A DNA stretch of 41,981 nt, from contig CALXYG010000005.1 of the NCBI GenBank assembly GCA_944392885.1, positions 1 to 41,981 of the forward strand, in the 5' to 3' direction. Of this stretch, positions 27,343-36,082 are shown piece after piece. The stretch is from an uncultured Clostridia bacterium. Its GTDB lineage: Bacteria > Bacillota > Clostridia > TANB77 > CAG-508. The position numbers and the translations under genes are program-made. How positions within the stretch are numbered: position 1 is the first letter of the stretch; each line of letters starts with the position of its first letter. The notes under the pieces are model-generated. The model was given only the letters and a program-made list of their open reading frames with translations. It did no database searches and was not told the DNA's origin.

Positions 27343-28071
27343 CTATACACGTAGACGAATAATAGCATGAAGCAAATTACCATCACTACTTTTTATAGTA
27401 ACAATATGCTCTTGCTCTGTTTCCTTGTGATAATAGCAAGTAATTAAATTTCCGAAAATACATTGTTTTTTATACATAATTTCGATACTAGAAAAATTGA
27501 TAGAATTGTAAACATCAAGAGGTAATGACTCCAAGGCAAAGTTAATATAGTTTAAATTATTAACATGGTGATTGGTATCAATATCTCTTCGCAATATATT
27601 ATAAGAAAACGTAGATTCATAGGAAATAGGTTCCTTTAGCTTTTCAATTTCTGAATCAAATACTCGTAAACCATTTACTGCAAATTTAGATGCAACCTCT
27701 GGCAGAATTTTAGAAATATGACCAGTACGGATATTAAATAAAACCCATTTAGAAGTTGCAATTGCTAAAACATTGCCTTTCTCATCATAAATTTCGTAAT
27801 CACGAAAACAAGAAGCAAGATCCATTTTAGAAGGCCAAGTTTTAATATGAATTTTTGATTTCCAAAAAGGTCTTGAAAAAATCTTTAATTTCCAATCTAA
27901 TAAAATCCAAACAAAACCAGTTTCATTGATATTGTCCAACCCAAAATGTAATTTAGAAGCATGTAGGCAACCAATCTCCTGAAGATATTTAAAAAAACCA
28001 TAATAACTCATGTGGCAATCTAAACTAATATCTGGGTATTCCACATAAAAATCATGTTCAAATACATGCAT
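27343..28071 (-). CDS. Acyl-ACP thioesterase
   Basis: A 242-residue double-hotdog thioesterase (FatA/FatB family, PF01643 type) that releases fatty acids from acyl carrier protein. The first hotdog has YYGFFKYLQEIGCLHA and WILLDWKLKIFSRPFWKS. The second has the catalytic RRDIDTNHHVNNLNYINFALE-region motif (N-x-H-V-N-N). Start ATG 28071 with AGGTGG upstream. It stands alone on the minus strand. The likely role is to set fatty-acid pools or recycle acyl-ACP; chain-length preference cannot be told. The single CCG string on the plus strand here is out of frame. Confidence 0.88.
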   Translation of the reverse strand: MHVFEHDFYVEYPDISLDCHMSYYGFFKYLQEIGCLHASKLHFGLDNINETGFVWILLDWKLKIFSRPFWKSKIHIKTWPSKMDLASCFRDYEIYDEKGNVLAIATSKWVLFNIRTGHISKILPEVASKFAVNGLRVFDSEIEKLKEPISYESTFSYNILRRDIDTNHHVNNLNYINFALESLPLDVYNSINFSSIEIMYKKQCIFGNLITCYYHKETEQEHIVTIKSSDGNLLHAIIRLRV

Positions 28072-28167
28072 ATTTTTTCCACCTCACAAAATTCTATAAA
28101 AAAGATTATACCACAAAAAAATAATAATGTAGCATTTTAATAAAAGAAAAAGAAAGAAATATAATTA

Positions 28168-28196
28168 TTGATATACAACTAAAAATATGATATAGT
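28168..28196 (+). promoter_or_regulatory. Promoter for the WG-repeat gene
   Basis: TTGATA at 28168-28173, 17-base spacer, TATAGT at 28191-28196; the gene starts 34 bases later. Confidence 0.6.
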
Positions 28197-28229
28197 GATA
28201 AAATAAAAGGTTAAAATGGAGGAAATAGA

Positions 28230-29747
28230 ATGAGTAATGGAAGAAGATATGAAGCAAAGCGAAAACTGAACATGAAAAAAGTATTAGGCGTTATTATAGG
28301 TGTTGCTGTTATTATTATGAGTATTTTTTCTATAAAAATGCTATTAGAACCAAATTCAAAACAAGATAACAGTTTTAAAATTGCCTATTTTTCAGCATAT
28401 CAAGATGGAAAATGGGGAGTTATTGATCAAGATGGAAACCAAATATTGTCTTTTGATTATGATGAAATGATTATAGTACCAGACTCATCAAAAGATATAT
28501 TTATTACTATGATGGATGTAAATCTAAATGAAGGTACATATAAAACAAAAATATTGAATAAAAACAAAGAAGAACTATTTACAGAATATGAATTAATTGA
28601 AGCAATTGACAATTATAATGAAGCACAAAACCTATGGTTCGAAGAAAATGTTTTAAGAGTAAAAAAAGATGGAAAATATGGTTTAATTAATTTTGCAGGA
28701 AAACTTATTTTAGACTGTAATTATGACGAAATAGTTTCCTTAAAGGGAACAGAAAATAGTTTGCTTATAAAAAAAGATGGAAAAACCGGACTAGCAAGTA
28801 ATGTTGGGGATGTTATTGTACCAGCTGAATACAAAGAAATAAAATCATTTGGCGATAATTATGCAAATGGTTATATTGTTATAAATGAAAATGGTAAACA
28901 AGGGCTTATAGGAAGCAATAAAAAAATAATTTTGCCGATTGAATATGATGAAATAAAGCCTGTTAGTGGAAACAACCTATATGTTGTAAAAAAAGATGGA
29001 ATACTAAAAATAATAAATACATCGCAAGAAACGGTATTAGAAAGCCAGTTCGATGATGTATTGGCAATACAAAAAGAAGATTTTATTTTAAAAAGGGGAG
29101 ATACAGTTGGTGTAACGAATATCTCAGGAGAAGAAAAAATACCGTTTATTTATCAAGAATTAAAAAATATAAACGATAATTATTATATAGCAAAAAAAGA
29201 GGAAAAATATGGAGTTATTGATAAGAGCAACAAAACAGTAGTAGATTTTCAATACTTATTTATTGGACAAAGACAAGATACCAATTTTATTGAAGCAGAA
29301 AAAGATAATGCACAAACAGATATATATAATAGCAATATGGAATTAGAAATAACGGGAATTGTTTCAGAAGTAAATACAGAAAAAGGTTATATTTCAATTA
29401 GAATAGATGAAGAACAAAAATATTATAATTTCAAATTCGAGGAAAAACAAGAAAAGGATTTTTTTCCTAACAACACATTATTTTTGAGTAAAAAAGATGG
29501 AAAATATGGATACAAAGATAAAAATGGAAATTTAATAGTAGACTATATTTACGATGATGCAAAACCACAAAACAATTATGGCTATTGTAGCGTAAAAAAA
29601 GGCAATGTATGGGGCTGTTTAAATAAAGATGGTAATATAGTTTTAGAGCCAAGCATCAATCTAGATTCGAATTTAGTAATTGACTTTATTGGCAAATGGC
29701 ATTTGAGTGAAGATTTAAATTTATATTATTATGAAACAGGAAATTAA
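28230..29747 (+). CDS. Membrane-anchored WG-repeat protein
   Basis: A 505-residue protein with a basic N-terminus, one membrane helix (about 16-36, KVLGVIIGVAVIIMSIFSIK) and an extracytoplasmic part made of WG-type beta repeats: DGKWGVIDQDGNQI, DGKYGLINFAGKLI, NGKQGLIGSNKKII, EEKYGVIDKSNKTV, DGKYGYKDKNGNLI and GNVWGCLNKDGNIV. Each repeat is usually followed by an acidic 'FDYDE' or 'CNYDE' turn. Such repeats form a beta structure of unknown ligand. It has a GGAGG site and its own promoter, and is followed after about 40 bases by the next gene. Confidence 0.85.
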   Translation: MSNGRRYEAKRKLNMKKVLGVIIGVAVIIMSIFSIKMLLEPNSKQDNSFKIAYFSAYQDGKWGVIDQDGNQILSFDYDEMIIVPDSSKDIFITMMDVNLNEGTYKTKILNKNKEELFTEYELIEAIDNYNEAQNLWFEENVLRVKKDGKYGLINFAGKLILDCNYDEIVSLKGTENSLLIKKDGKTGLASNVGDVIVPAEYKEIKSFGDNYANGYIVINENGKQGLIGSNKKIILPIEYDEIKPVSGNNLYVVKKDGILKIINTSQETVLESQFDDVLAIQKEDFILKRGDTVGVTNISGEEKIPFIYQELKNINDNYYIAKKEEKYGVIDKSNKTVVDFQYLFIGQRQDTNFIEAEKDNAQTDIYNSNMELEITGIVSEVNTEKGYISIRIDEEQKYYNFKFEEKQEKDFFPNNTLFLSKKDGKYGYKDKNGNLIVDYIYDDAKPQNNYGYCSVKKGNVWGCLNKDGNIVLEPSINLDSNLVIDFIGKWHLSEDLNLYYYETGN

Positions 29748-29786
29748 AATTATAATAAAAAGTTTTCTGTGCAAAAGGAGGAAACC

Positions 29787-30969
29787 TTGGAAAATAAAGT
29801 CCGATATCAATATAGCTATTTTATCTATCCTTTCACAATAAATAATTATAAGACATATATATATTCCTTACTAAAAAACAAAAAAATAGAACTAAAAATG
29901 TTTGACTTAGCAAAAGACGTGGAGCTTTATAAGTATTTCCTAGAACCTGCGAAAAATTATTTTTTCAATACAATACAATGGAAACAAGAAAAGAGAAAAA
30001 TGTTCGAGAATATGGATGATAGACTAAGAGCAAGTATTCTATCTAAAATGGGGACTTGCTACTTCTCACACCCTTTAGAAAAGCAAATTCACGGTAAAAT
30101 TGACAATGGAGGACTATTCTTTACTATTGACCAGATAACTATAGTTTGTAATGCATCTAGAAACTGTTTTTTACTTGTAAAAACACATATAGATAATTTA
30201 GAAAATATAAAACAAGTACTAAATTTTAATTACAAATTTAGAGAATTACAGATGCCACAAGCAGAATTACAATATTATGATAAAATACGAATACAAACTA
30301 CTCAATTTGAAACAAGTGAAGAGATACAAACTATTTTAAAAGAAATAACAAACCAATCAGAATTGAGAATACCATATGTTCATTCTTATGTATGCCTAGA
30401 CTCGGAAAATTGGAGCAAACCAGAAGATTTTGAAACATTAAGGCAAAATTATATTAAATATATTAATATACAGCCTACTAATGAGACAGGTGAGTTAAAA
30501 ACAATTAAAAAAGAGATTATAAATGAAGATTTTGCAAAAATGAGTATTGGGAAAGAAGGAAATTTTTTATTTACCTCAAGCATAAAAAGTGAAAACTATA
30601 CAAAAATTCCATATCTGTTTGAAGCTATATATTTATATACTTATTTAATTAGACTAGAACAAAAAGAAACTTTATCAACATTGTTTGAAGAAAAGTGGCT
30701 AAACAATACATATAATGAATGGGAACTATTATTAATAAGAGACAAAATTACAGAGAATTCGGAAATAGAATTATTTTATCATGAATTAGGGGAACTATGG
30801 GATATAGACTTATTAAAAAAATTACAAAAAGAATATAGCCAAATACAATTTCAAAAAGAGGAAATTGCCAAGAATAAGAAATGGAACAAGTTATTAATAA
30901 TTATTTGCTTAATTTCTATTGCCATAAATATGTATAATCTAATTATAAATTTGCGGTTATTTAAAATAG
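29787..30969 (+). CDS. Hypothetical tail-anchored protein; CGG +1 shift predicted to set its end
   Basis: I do not recognise this protein. I start it at TTG 29787, six bases after AAAGGAGG; a GTG at 29769 is in frame but overlaps that site. The sequence is mixed alpha/beta and rich in aromatic and charged residues, with a C-terminal membrane helix (LLIIICLISIAINMYNLII) and no signal peptide, so it is likely tail-anchored. An in-frame CGG at 30954-30956 lies just after the helix. Skipping its C gives GYLK and a stop at 30967-30969, 393 residues in all. Read straight, the frame would continue 15 residues to 31010, meet a second CGG at 30993 inside the acpS ribosome binding site, and overlap acpS. 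The shifted end is preferred but not proven. Confidence 0.6.
30954..30957 (+). other. CGG recoding site 9, candidate (tail-anchored protein, CGGT)
   Basis: In-frame CGG after TTG. +1 shift reads GGT and a stop follows three codons later. Both readings stay open for a while, so this site is less certain. Confidence 0.5.
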
Positions 30970-31006
30970 AAATTTTCAATTATATATTAAAACGGGGAGA
31001 TGCAAA

Positions 31007-31387
31007 ATGATAAAAATTACATGTGGTACAGATATAATAGAAATTGACAGAATAAAAGAGGCAATTGAAAAATCAGGCAAAAAGTTTTTAGAAGAAATTT
31101 ATACACAAAAGGAAATTGAATATTGCCAAAGCAAACATGAATCTAAATATGAACATTATGCTGCCAGATTTGCTGCCAAAGAAGCTATATTTAAAGCAGT
31201 TTCAATACTTCTACAAAATAGATTTGAACTAAATTGGAAACAAGCAGAAGTTCAAAATGATGAAAAGGGAAGACCATATATAATATTCCATAAAGTAGAT
31301 TTCGAAAATAGAATTATTAGTAAAGATATCACACTCTCACACTGCAAAAAATATGCTACTGCGACAGTTACAATTCTATATGAATAG
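31007..31387 (+). CDS. acpS: Holo-[acyl-carrier-protein] synthase
   Basis: A 126-residue phosphopantetheinyl transferase that loads the 4'-phosphopantetheine arm onto acyl carrier protein. The Mg-binding GTDIIEIDRI (D9) and RFAAKEAIFKAV motifs are present, and SHCKKYATATV is the usual C-terminal block. The ATG follows GGGGAG by seven bases. It lies 12 bases ahead of tatD, probably in one transcript. Confidence 0.93.
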   Translation: MIKITCGTDIIEIDRIKEAIEKSGKKFLEEIYTQKEIEYCQSKHESKYEHYAARFAAKEAIFKAVSILLQNRFELNWKQAEVQNDEKGRPYIIFHKVDFENRIISKDITLSHCKKYATATVTILYE

Positions 31388-31399
31388 GAGAAAAAGCAA

Positions 31400-32173
31400 A
31401 TGGAGTTTTTTGATTCTCATGCACATTACAATGATGAGAAATTTAATAAAGATAGAACGGAAATTTTAAAAGCAATAAAACAGGAAGGAATTACAAATAT
31501 AATTATAGCAGGATATAATATTGAATCTTCTAAAAAAGCTATTATGATTGCAAATGAACAAGAAGGTCTTTATGCAACTTGTGGGATATCACCAAATGAT
31601 ATTCTCGAAATTGGTAGTGTAGATGAAAATATAGAAGAAATAAAAAAATTATGTATATCAAGTAAAAAAGTTGTAGCCGTAGGAGAAATAGGATTAGACT
31701 ATTATTGGAACAAAGAAAACAAAACCTTACAGAGACAATATTTTCAAAAACAAATTATACTAGCAAATGAACTACAATTGCCAATTGTAATTCATTCGCG
31801 AAATGCACAAATGGATACAATTCAAATTTTACAAGAAATCGAATGTGAAAGAAAAGGTGTTTTTCATTGTTGTCAGTTAAATTCGCAATTAGTAAAAAGT
31901 GCAATACAGTTAGGTTATTTCATCTCACTAGCAGGAGCTTGTACTTTTAAAAATGCAAAAAATGCAAATGAAATAATAACACAAATTCCACTTAATAAAT
32001 TATTAATTGAAACAGATAGTCCGTATCTATCTCCAGAACCTGTAAGGGGAACAAGAAATGATTCAAGAAATGTAAAAATAATTGCAAAAAAAATTGCAGA
32101 AGTCAAGGGAAAAACATTAGCTGAAATTGCAAATATCACGTGTCAGAACGCAAAAAAATTGTTTTTGAAATAA
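31400..32173 (+). CDS. tatD: TatD-family metal-dependent deoxyribonuclease
   Basis: A 257-residue TIM-barrel nuclease with DSHAHYND (H7, H9), GEIGLDYYW, PIVIHSRNA, GVFHCC and ETDSPYLSPEPVRGTRND, all the metal ligands of the TatD/YcfH family. AGGAG precedes the start. TatD enzymes have 3'-5' exonuclease activity on DNA and RNA and are linked to repair. Confidence 0.92.
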   Translation: MEFFDSHAHYNDEKFNKDRTEILKAIKQEGITNIIIAGYNIESSKKAIMIANEQEGLYATCGISPNDILEIGSVDENIEEIKKLCISSKKVVAVGEIGLDYYWNKENKTLQRQYFQKQIILANELQLPIVIHSRNAQMDTIQILQEIECERKGVFHCCQLNSQLVKSAIQLGYFISLAGACTFKNAKNANEIITQIPLNKLLIETDSPYLSPEPVRGTRNDSRNVKIIAKKIAEVKGKTLAEIANITCQNAKKLFLK

Positions 32174-32221
32174 TTGGTATATTATTTCAAAAACAAGAAT
32201 TTAATAATCTAAAATTTTAAT

Positions 32222-32773
32222 CTATTTATTGAAATCAACCTTAACATTTTTTCTAGCTTCATCACTATCTGTCTTGAAAAGCTCTTCTGGTTTAAATTTA
32301 AACATAGAAGCAATAATATTAGAAGGAACTACTTCTAATTTAGTGTTATACATTGTTGTTGTATCATTATAAAATTGTCTAGAAAAAGAAATTTTATCTT
32401 CGGTATTTTTTAGTTCCTCTTGCATATGCATAAAATTCTGATTTGCTTTTAAATCTGGGTAATTTTCAGAAACAGCCATAATTGTTTTTAAGGCATCGGA
32501 AAGTTCATTATCTAATTGTGCTTTTTCGGCAACAGAAGAAGCATTTGCCCAAGAAGTTCGAAGTTCAGCAACCTTAACCAATACAGATTGCTCATGTTCC
32601 ATGTAACCTTTTACGGTTTCTAATAAATTTGGAATTAAATCAAATCTTCTTTGTAATTGTACATCAATTTGACTCCAAGAGTTTTTTACTTTTTGTCTAG
32701 CTTTTACAAGATCATTATAAATGTTAATAACAATCAATACTAAAACCAATATAATTGCAAGTGCAATCCACAT
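32222..32773 (-). CDS. lemA: LemA family protein
   Basis: A 183-residue protein with one N-terminal membrane helix (residues 2-20, WIALAIILVLVLIVIN) and a helical body with the LemA signature: YNDLVKARQKVKNSWSQIDVQLQRR followed by DLIPNLLETVKGYMEHE, then FSRQFYNDTTTMYN. It starts at an ATG with AAGGAGG upstream. Role unknown; often found near peptidases of the HtpX type, which is not the case here. Confidence 0.92.
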   Translation of the reverse strand: MWIALAIILVLVLIVINIYNDLVKARQKVKNSWSQIDVQLQRRFDLIPNLLETVKGYMEHEQSVLVKVAELRTSWANASSVAEKAQLDNELSDALKTIMAVSENYPDLKANQNFMHMQEELKNTEDKISFSRQFYNDTTTMYNTKLEVVPSNIIASMFKFKPEELFKTDSDEARKNVKVDFNK

Positions 32774-32996
32774 AATATAAACCTCCTTAAAAAATTTAAA
32801 CTAATAATATCATATTTAAAAAAAAGATACAAGATTAAAAAATAAAATTGTAGTGTAAAACACATAAGAAACAAACAACTTTATATATAAAATTTATATT
32901 ATTTTTAAAAAAAGAAGAATATTTTAGAAACTAACATCATATATATTATAAAGGACAGGCACTTTAAGAGGCCTGAATGGCTTATTTCCGTAAAAT

Positions 32997-33025
32997 TTGA
33001 CAAAATCACCAAAAAGTAGTATAAT
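32997..33025 (+). promoter_or_regulatory. Consensus promoter for the SleB-like gene
   Basis: Perfect TTGACA (32997-33002), 17-base spacer, perfect TATAAT (33020-33025); gene start 37 bases downstream with AAGGAGG. A perfect sigma-A promoter suggests vegetative expression. Confidence 0.85.
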
Positions 33026-33061
33026 AAAAAAGTCGTTAAGACGAAGGAGGATTTATTTTTT

Positions 33062-34063
33062 ATGAAAAAAGGTGACAAAGCATCTATTTCACTAAAAAAG
33101 ATTTTATTACTTGGGATATTTATTATATTTATATTTAGTGCAGTTGCATTTGCAGCAAACAATAAAATAAATAGTATAAAAATAGAATATAGTAATGGAG
33201 AATCAATACAAGTACTTACAGGTAAAACTAAGGTTTCTGAAATATTAGACGAAAACCACATTTTGGTATTACCAGAAGAATACATTTACCCAAGTTTGGA
33301 ATCAGAAATCGATGATAGTAAAACTATTGTTATCTCAAAAGAAGAAATAAAAAAACAAGAAATTGCAACAGTTGAAGAAACAAAGGGAATGGAACAATTA
33401 CTACAAGATTATGCACCAATAGTTGAAAAAATAATAGTAGAGCAAGAGGAAATTCCATTTGAAACAGTAACAAAAGATATTTCAAATGGCGCTTCTAGTG
33501 TTCAAAACAAAGTAGTTACTGCAGGACAAAATGGAATTCGTGAGGTAACTTATAAAGTAAAGTATAAAAATGATGTTGAAATTGAAAGAACTGAAATTTC
33601 ATCTAAAGTTATTAAAGAACCTGTAACAAAGGTTGTACAGGTACAGGTAAGAACTGTATCAAGAAGTGCTAGAAGAACAAGTGCTGTAAGTTATGGAAAT
33701 GGAACATGGAGTTATTCAGAATCTGATTTAGATTTATTATGTGCTATTACAGCACAAGAATGTAGCTCAAGTTATGAAGGTGCATTAGCAGTTATAACGA
33801 CTGCATGTAACAGAGCTGTGAGCAGCAAATGGATGAGCAGAGGCGTAGACCCATTAAGTCAGTATATGGCAAAAGGGCAATTCTGTTATTCAATTGATAA
33901 TCACTGGATGAAACGTTTAAATGGAAATTATGCTTCACATGTAAAACAAGCGGTAGTGGATGCATTAAATGGAAAAAGAAATCATAATTATTTATCTTTT
34001 AGAGCAGCTGGAACTGCATCTGGAGAAAATATTGGAGGAAATGTATATTTTAATCCAATGTAG
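33062..34063 (+). CDS. SleB-type cell-wall hydrolase with DUF348 and G5 domains
   Basis: A 333-residue secreted protein. Signal or anchor helix at about 12-33 (KILLLGIFIIFIFSAVAFA). DUF348-like region (KINSIKIEYSNGESIQVLTG), then a G5-like domain (IPFETVTKDISNG, VVTAGQNGIREVTYKVKY). The C-terminal domain (about 222-333) matches SleB/hydrolase_2: DLDLLCAITAQECSS with probable catalytic E233, TTACNRAVSSKWM and the ending GGNVYFNPM. SleB is a spore cortex-lytic enzyme, but DUF348-G5 partners and the strong promoter point to a general wall lysin. Followed by a perfect terminator. Confidence 0.85.
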   Translation: MKKGDKASISLKKILLLGIFIIFIFSAVAFAANNKINSIKIEYSNGESIQVLTGKTKVSEILDENHILVLPEEYIYPSLESEIDDSKTIVISKEEIKKQEIATVEETKGMEQLLQDYAPIVEKIIVEQEEIPFETVTKDISNGASSVQNKVVTAGQNGIREVTYKVKYKNDVEIERTEISSKVIKEPVTKVVQVQVRTVSRSARRTSAVSYGNGTWSYSESDLDLLCAITAQECSSSYEGALAVITTACNRAVSSKWMSRGVDPLSQYMAKGQFCYSIDNHWMKRLNGNYASHVKQAVVDALNGKRNHNYLSFRAAGTASGENIGGNVYFNPM

Positions 34064-34102
34064 TTTAAAAGAGGATTCATAAAAGAATCCTCTTTTAAAC
34101 TA
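34061..34102 (+). terminator. Terminator after the SleB-like gene
   Basis: Perfect 18-base arms (34061-34078 and 34085-34102) with 6-base loop. The left arm begins at the TAG stop codon itself, and TTTT lies in the right arm. Confidence 0.85.
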
Positions 34103-34120
34103 TATATGAAGCGATTGTCA

Positions 34121-34149
34121 TTGACAAATAATAAATTAATTTGTATAAT
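34121..34149 (+). promoter_or_regulatory. Consensus promoter for exodeoxyribonuclease III gene
   Basis: TTGACA 34121-34126, 17-base spacer, TATAAT 34144-34149. This makes an ATG at 34106 unusable as start and supports the ATG at 34175. Confidence 0.85.
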
Positions 34150-34174
34150 TTTTAAAACATTAAGGAGACTGATT

Positions 34175-34930
34175 ATGAAATTAATAACGTGGAATGTAAA
34201 TGGATTAAGAGCTGTATATAAGAAAGGCTTTGAAGATTTTTTTGGAAAAGAACAAGCAGATATTTTTTGTATACAAGAAACTAAAATGCAACCAAATCAG
34301 TTAGAAATTAACCTAGAAGGCTATATTGCGTATTTTAACAGTGCAGAAAAAAAAGGCTATTCTGGTACAGCTGTTTTTACAAAGAAAAAACCAAAAGCTA
34401 TTTCTTATGGAATAGGAATAAAAGAACATGACAAAGAAGGGAGAATTATTACCTTAGAATTTGAAAAATTTTATCTAGTTAATTGCTATACACCAAATTC
34501 ACAAAGAGAGCTAACTAGGCTAGAATATCGAATGGTATGGGAAGAAGAAATAAAACAATATCTGAAAAATTTAAATGTATTAAAGCCAGTAATATTTTGT
34601 GGAGATTTAAATGTTGCACATAAAGAAATTGATTTAAAAAATCCAAAAACAAATCGAGGGAATGCAGGTTTTACAGATGAAGAAAGAGAAAAAATGACTG
34701 AATTGCTAGAAGATGGATTTATAGATACATATAGATACATGTATCCAGATAAAGAAAATGCATATACATGGTGGTCTTATATGGGAAAGGCGAGAGAGAA
34801 GAACATTGGCTGGAGAATCGATTATTTTATTGTTTCAGATAGGATAAAAGAAAAAATCCAAGATGTAAAAATACATAATGATATCATGGGTAGTGATCAT
34901 TGCCCAGTAGAGTTAGATATTAACTTATGA
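34175..34930 (+). CDS. xth: Exodeoxyribonuclease III / AP endonuclease
   Basis: A 251-residue base-excision repair enzyme of the ExoIII/ExoA type. Start ATG 34175 follows AAGGAGA, downstream of a perfect promoter. Motifs: WNVNGLRAVYKKGF, CIQETKMQ (catalytic E), SGTAVFTKKKP, CGDLNVAHKEIDL, NAGFTDEER, GWRIDYFIVS and SDHCPVELDINL with the final catalytic D-H pair. It lies 18 bases ahead of the permease gene, probably co-transcribed. Confidence 0.94.
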   Translation: MKLITWNVNGLRAVYKKGFEDFFGKEQADIFCIQETKMQPNQLEINLEGYIAYFNSAEKKGYSGTAVFTKKKPKAISYGIGIKEHDKEGRIITLEFEKFYLVNCYTPNSQRELTRLEYRMVWEEEIKQYLKNLNVLKPVIFCGDLNVAHKEIDLKNPKTNRGNAGFTDEEREKMTELLEDGFIDTYRYMYPDKENAYTWWSYMGKAREKNIGWRIDYFIVSDRIKEKIQDVKIHNDIMGSDHCPVELDINL

Positions 34931-34948
34931 AATGAAAGGAAAGAAGAT

Positions 34949-36082
34949 ATGAAGGAAGAAAAAAATAAGAAAAATTGGTTTGGATGGTTTGTTTTTGCAA
35001 TAGGTGTTATTTCAGTATACAAACTATTAGATAATTATACAGAAGTATATGGATTTATAAATAATTTAATATCAGTTTTAATGCCATTTTTAATTGGTAT
35101 ACTAATAGCTTATATTTTTTATTTCCCATGCAAAAGTATAGAAAAAATATTTTGTAAAGCAAAACCTAAAATAATACAAAAAAAGACACGTACACTATCT
35201 GTAATAATAACATATTTAATTGCTTTCCTTGTCTTATTAATTATATTTAATGTATTTTTGCCAGCATTATCTAAAAGTTTAATAGACTTAGCAAGTAATT
35301 TACCACAATATTATAAAAATGTAACTGAATACGTAGAAAATCAGCCGGAAAATTCTATTTTAAACCAAATTGGCGCAAAAGAAATTATTAAAAGTCTAGA
35401 AAAAATTGATATTAAACAATGGTTTAGTTTTGAGAATATTATCAACTATATAAAAGGAGCCTTAGGAATTGTAAACGGTGTATTTAGTACTTTTGTTGCA
35501 ATTATTGTTTCTATTTATATTTTACTAGAAAGAGCAGAAATTCTAAAATTTATAAAAAAATTTGTAGAAGCAATATTTAGCTCAAGAGTATGTAACAGTA
35601 TAGGAAAATATTTTACAAAAACAAATGAAATTTTTTATCGTTTTATATCAAGCCAAATTATTGATGGAATTGTAATAGGTGTTATTCTATCAATTGCAAT
35701 GCTCATAATGGATGTAAAATATGCGGTATTATTAGGCTTTATGATAGGATTATTTAATATTATCCCTTATTTTGGAGCAATAATAGCAGTTGGTATTACT
35801 CTTATAATTACAGTACTTACTGGAGGATTTTCACAGACAATTTGGGTAGGAATTGTAATAATCATTTTACAACAAATAGATGCAAATGTTATTAATCCAA
35901 AAATTGTAGGAAACTCATTAACATTAAGTCCGCTTCTTGTTATATTTGCAGTAACATTAGGAGGAGCGTATTTTGGTATATTAGGTATGTTTTTAGCAGT
36001 ACCTGTTATTACAGTTTTTAAAATAATTGTAGGAGACTACATAGAATACTTGAGAAATAAAAAAGGTATTCAAACAGAGTAA
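34949..36082 (+). CDS. AI-2E family transporter (YtvI/PerM-like permease)
   Basis: A 377-residue polytopic membrane protein with about eight helices. The N-terminal pair (WFGWFVFAIGVISVYKLL; LMPFLIGILIAYIFYFP) and the conserved C-terminal core (IIDGIVIGVILSIAMLIM, LGFMIGLFNIIPYFGAIIAV, IILQQIDANVINPKIVG, FAVTLGGAYFGILGMFLAVP) match the family. Members include sporulation protein YtvI and sodium antiporters; the transported substrate cannot be told. Confidence 0.9.
   Translation: MKEEKNKKNWFGWFVFAIGVISVYKLLDNYTEVYGFINNLISVLMPFLIGILIAYIFYFPCKSIEKIFCKAKPKIIQKKTRTLSVIITYLIAFLVLLIIFNVFLPALSKSLIDLASNLPQYYKNVTEYVENQPENSILNQIGAKEIIKSLEKIDIKQWFSFENIINYIKGALGIVNGVFSTFVAIIVSIYILLERAEILKFIKKFVEAIFSSRVCNSIGKYFTKTNEIFYRFISSQIIDGIVIGVILSIAMLIMDVKYAVLLGFMIGLFNIIPYFGAIIAVGITLIITVLTGGFSQTIWVGIVIIILQQIDANVINPKIVGNSLTLSPLLVIFAVTLGGAYFGILGMFLAVPVITVFKIIVGDYIEYLRNKKGIQTE

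Noticed and set aside
34106-34174. Longer N-terminus for exodeoxyribonuclease III
   Set aside because: The upstream ATG lies before the promoter -35 element, and the ATG at 34175 has AAGGAGA and the normal family start.
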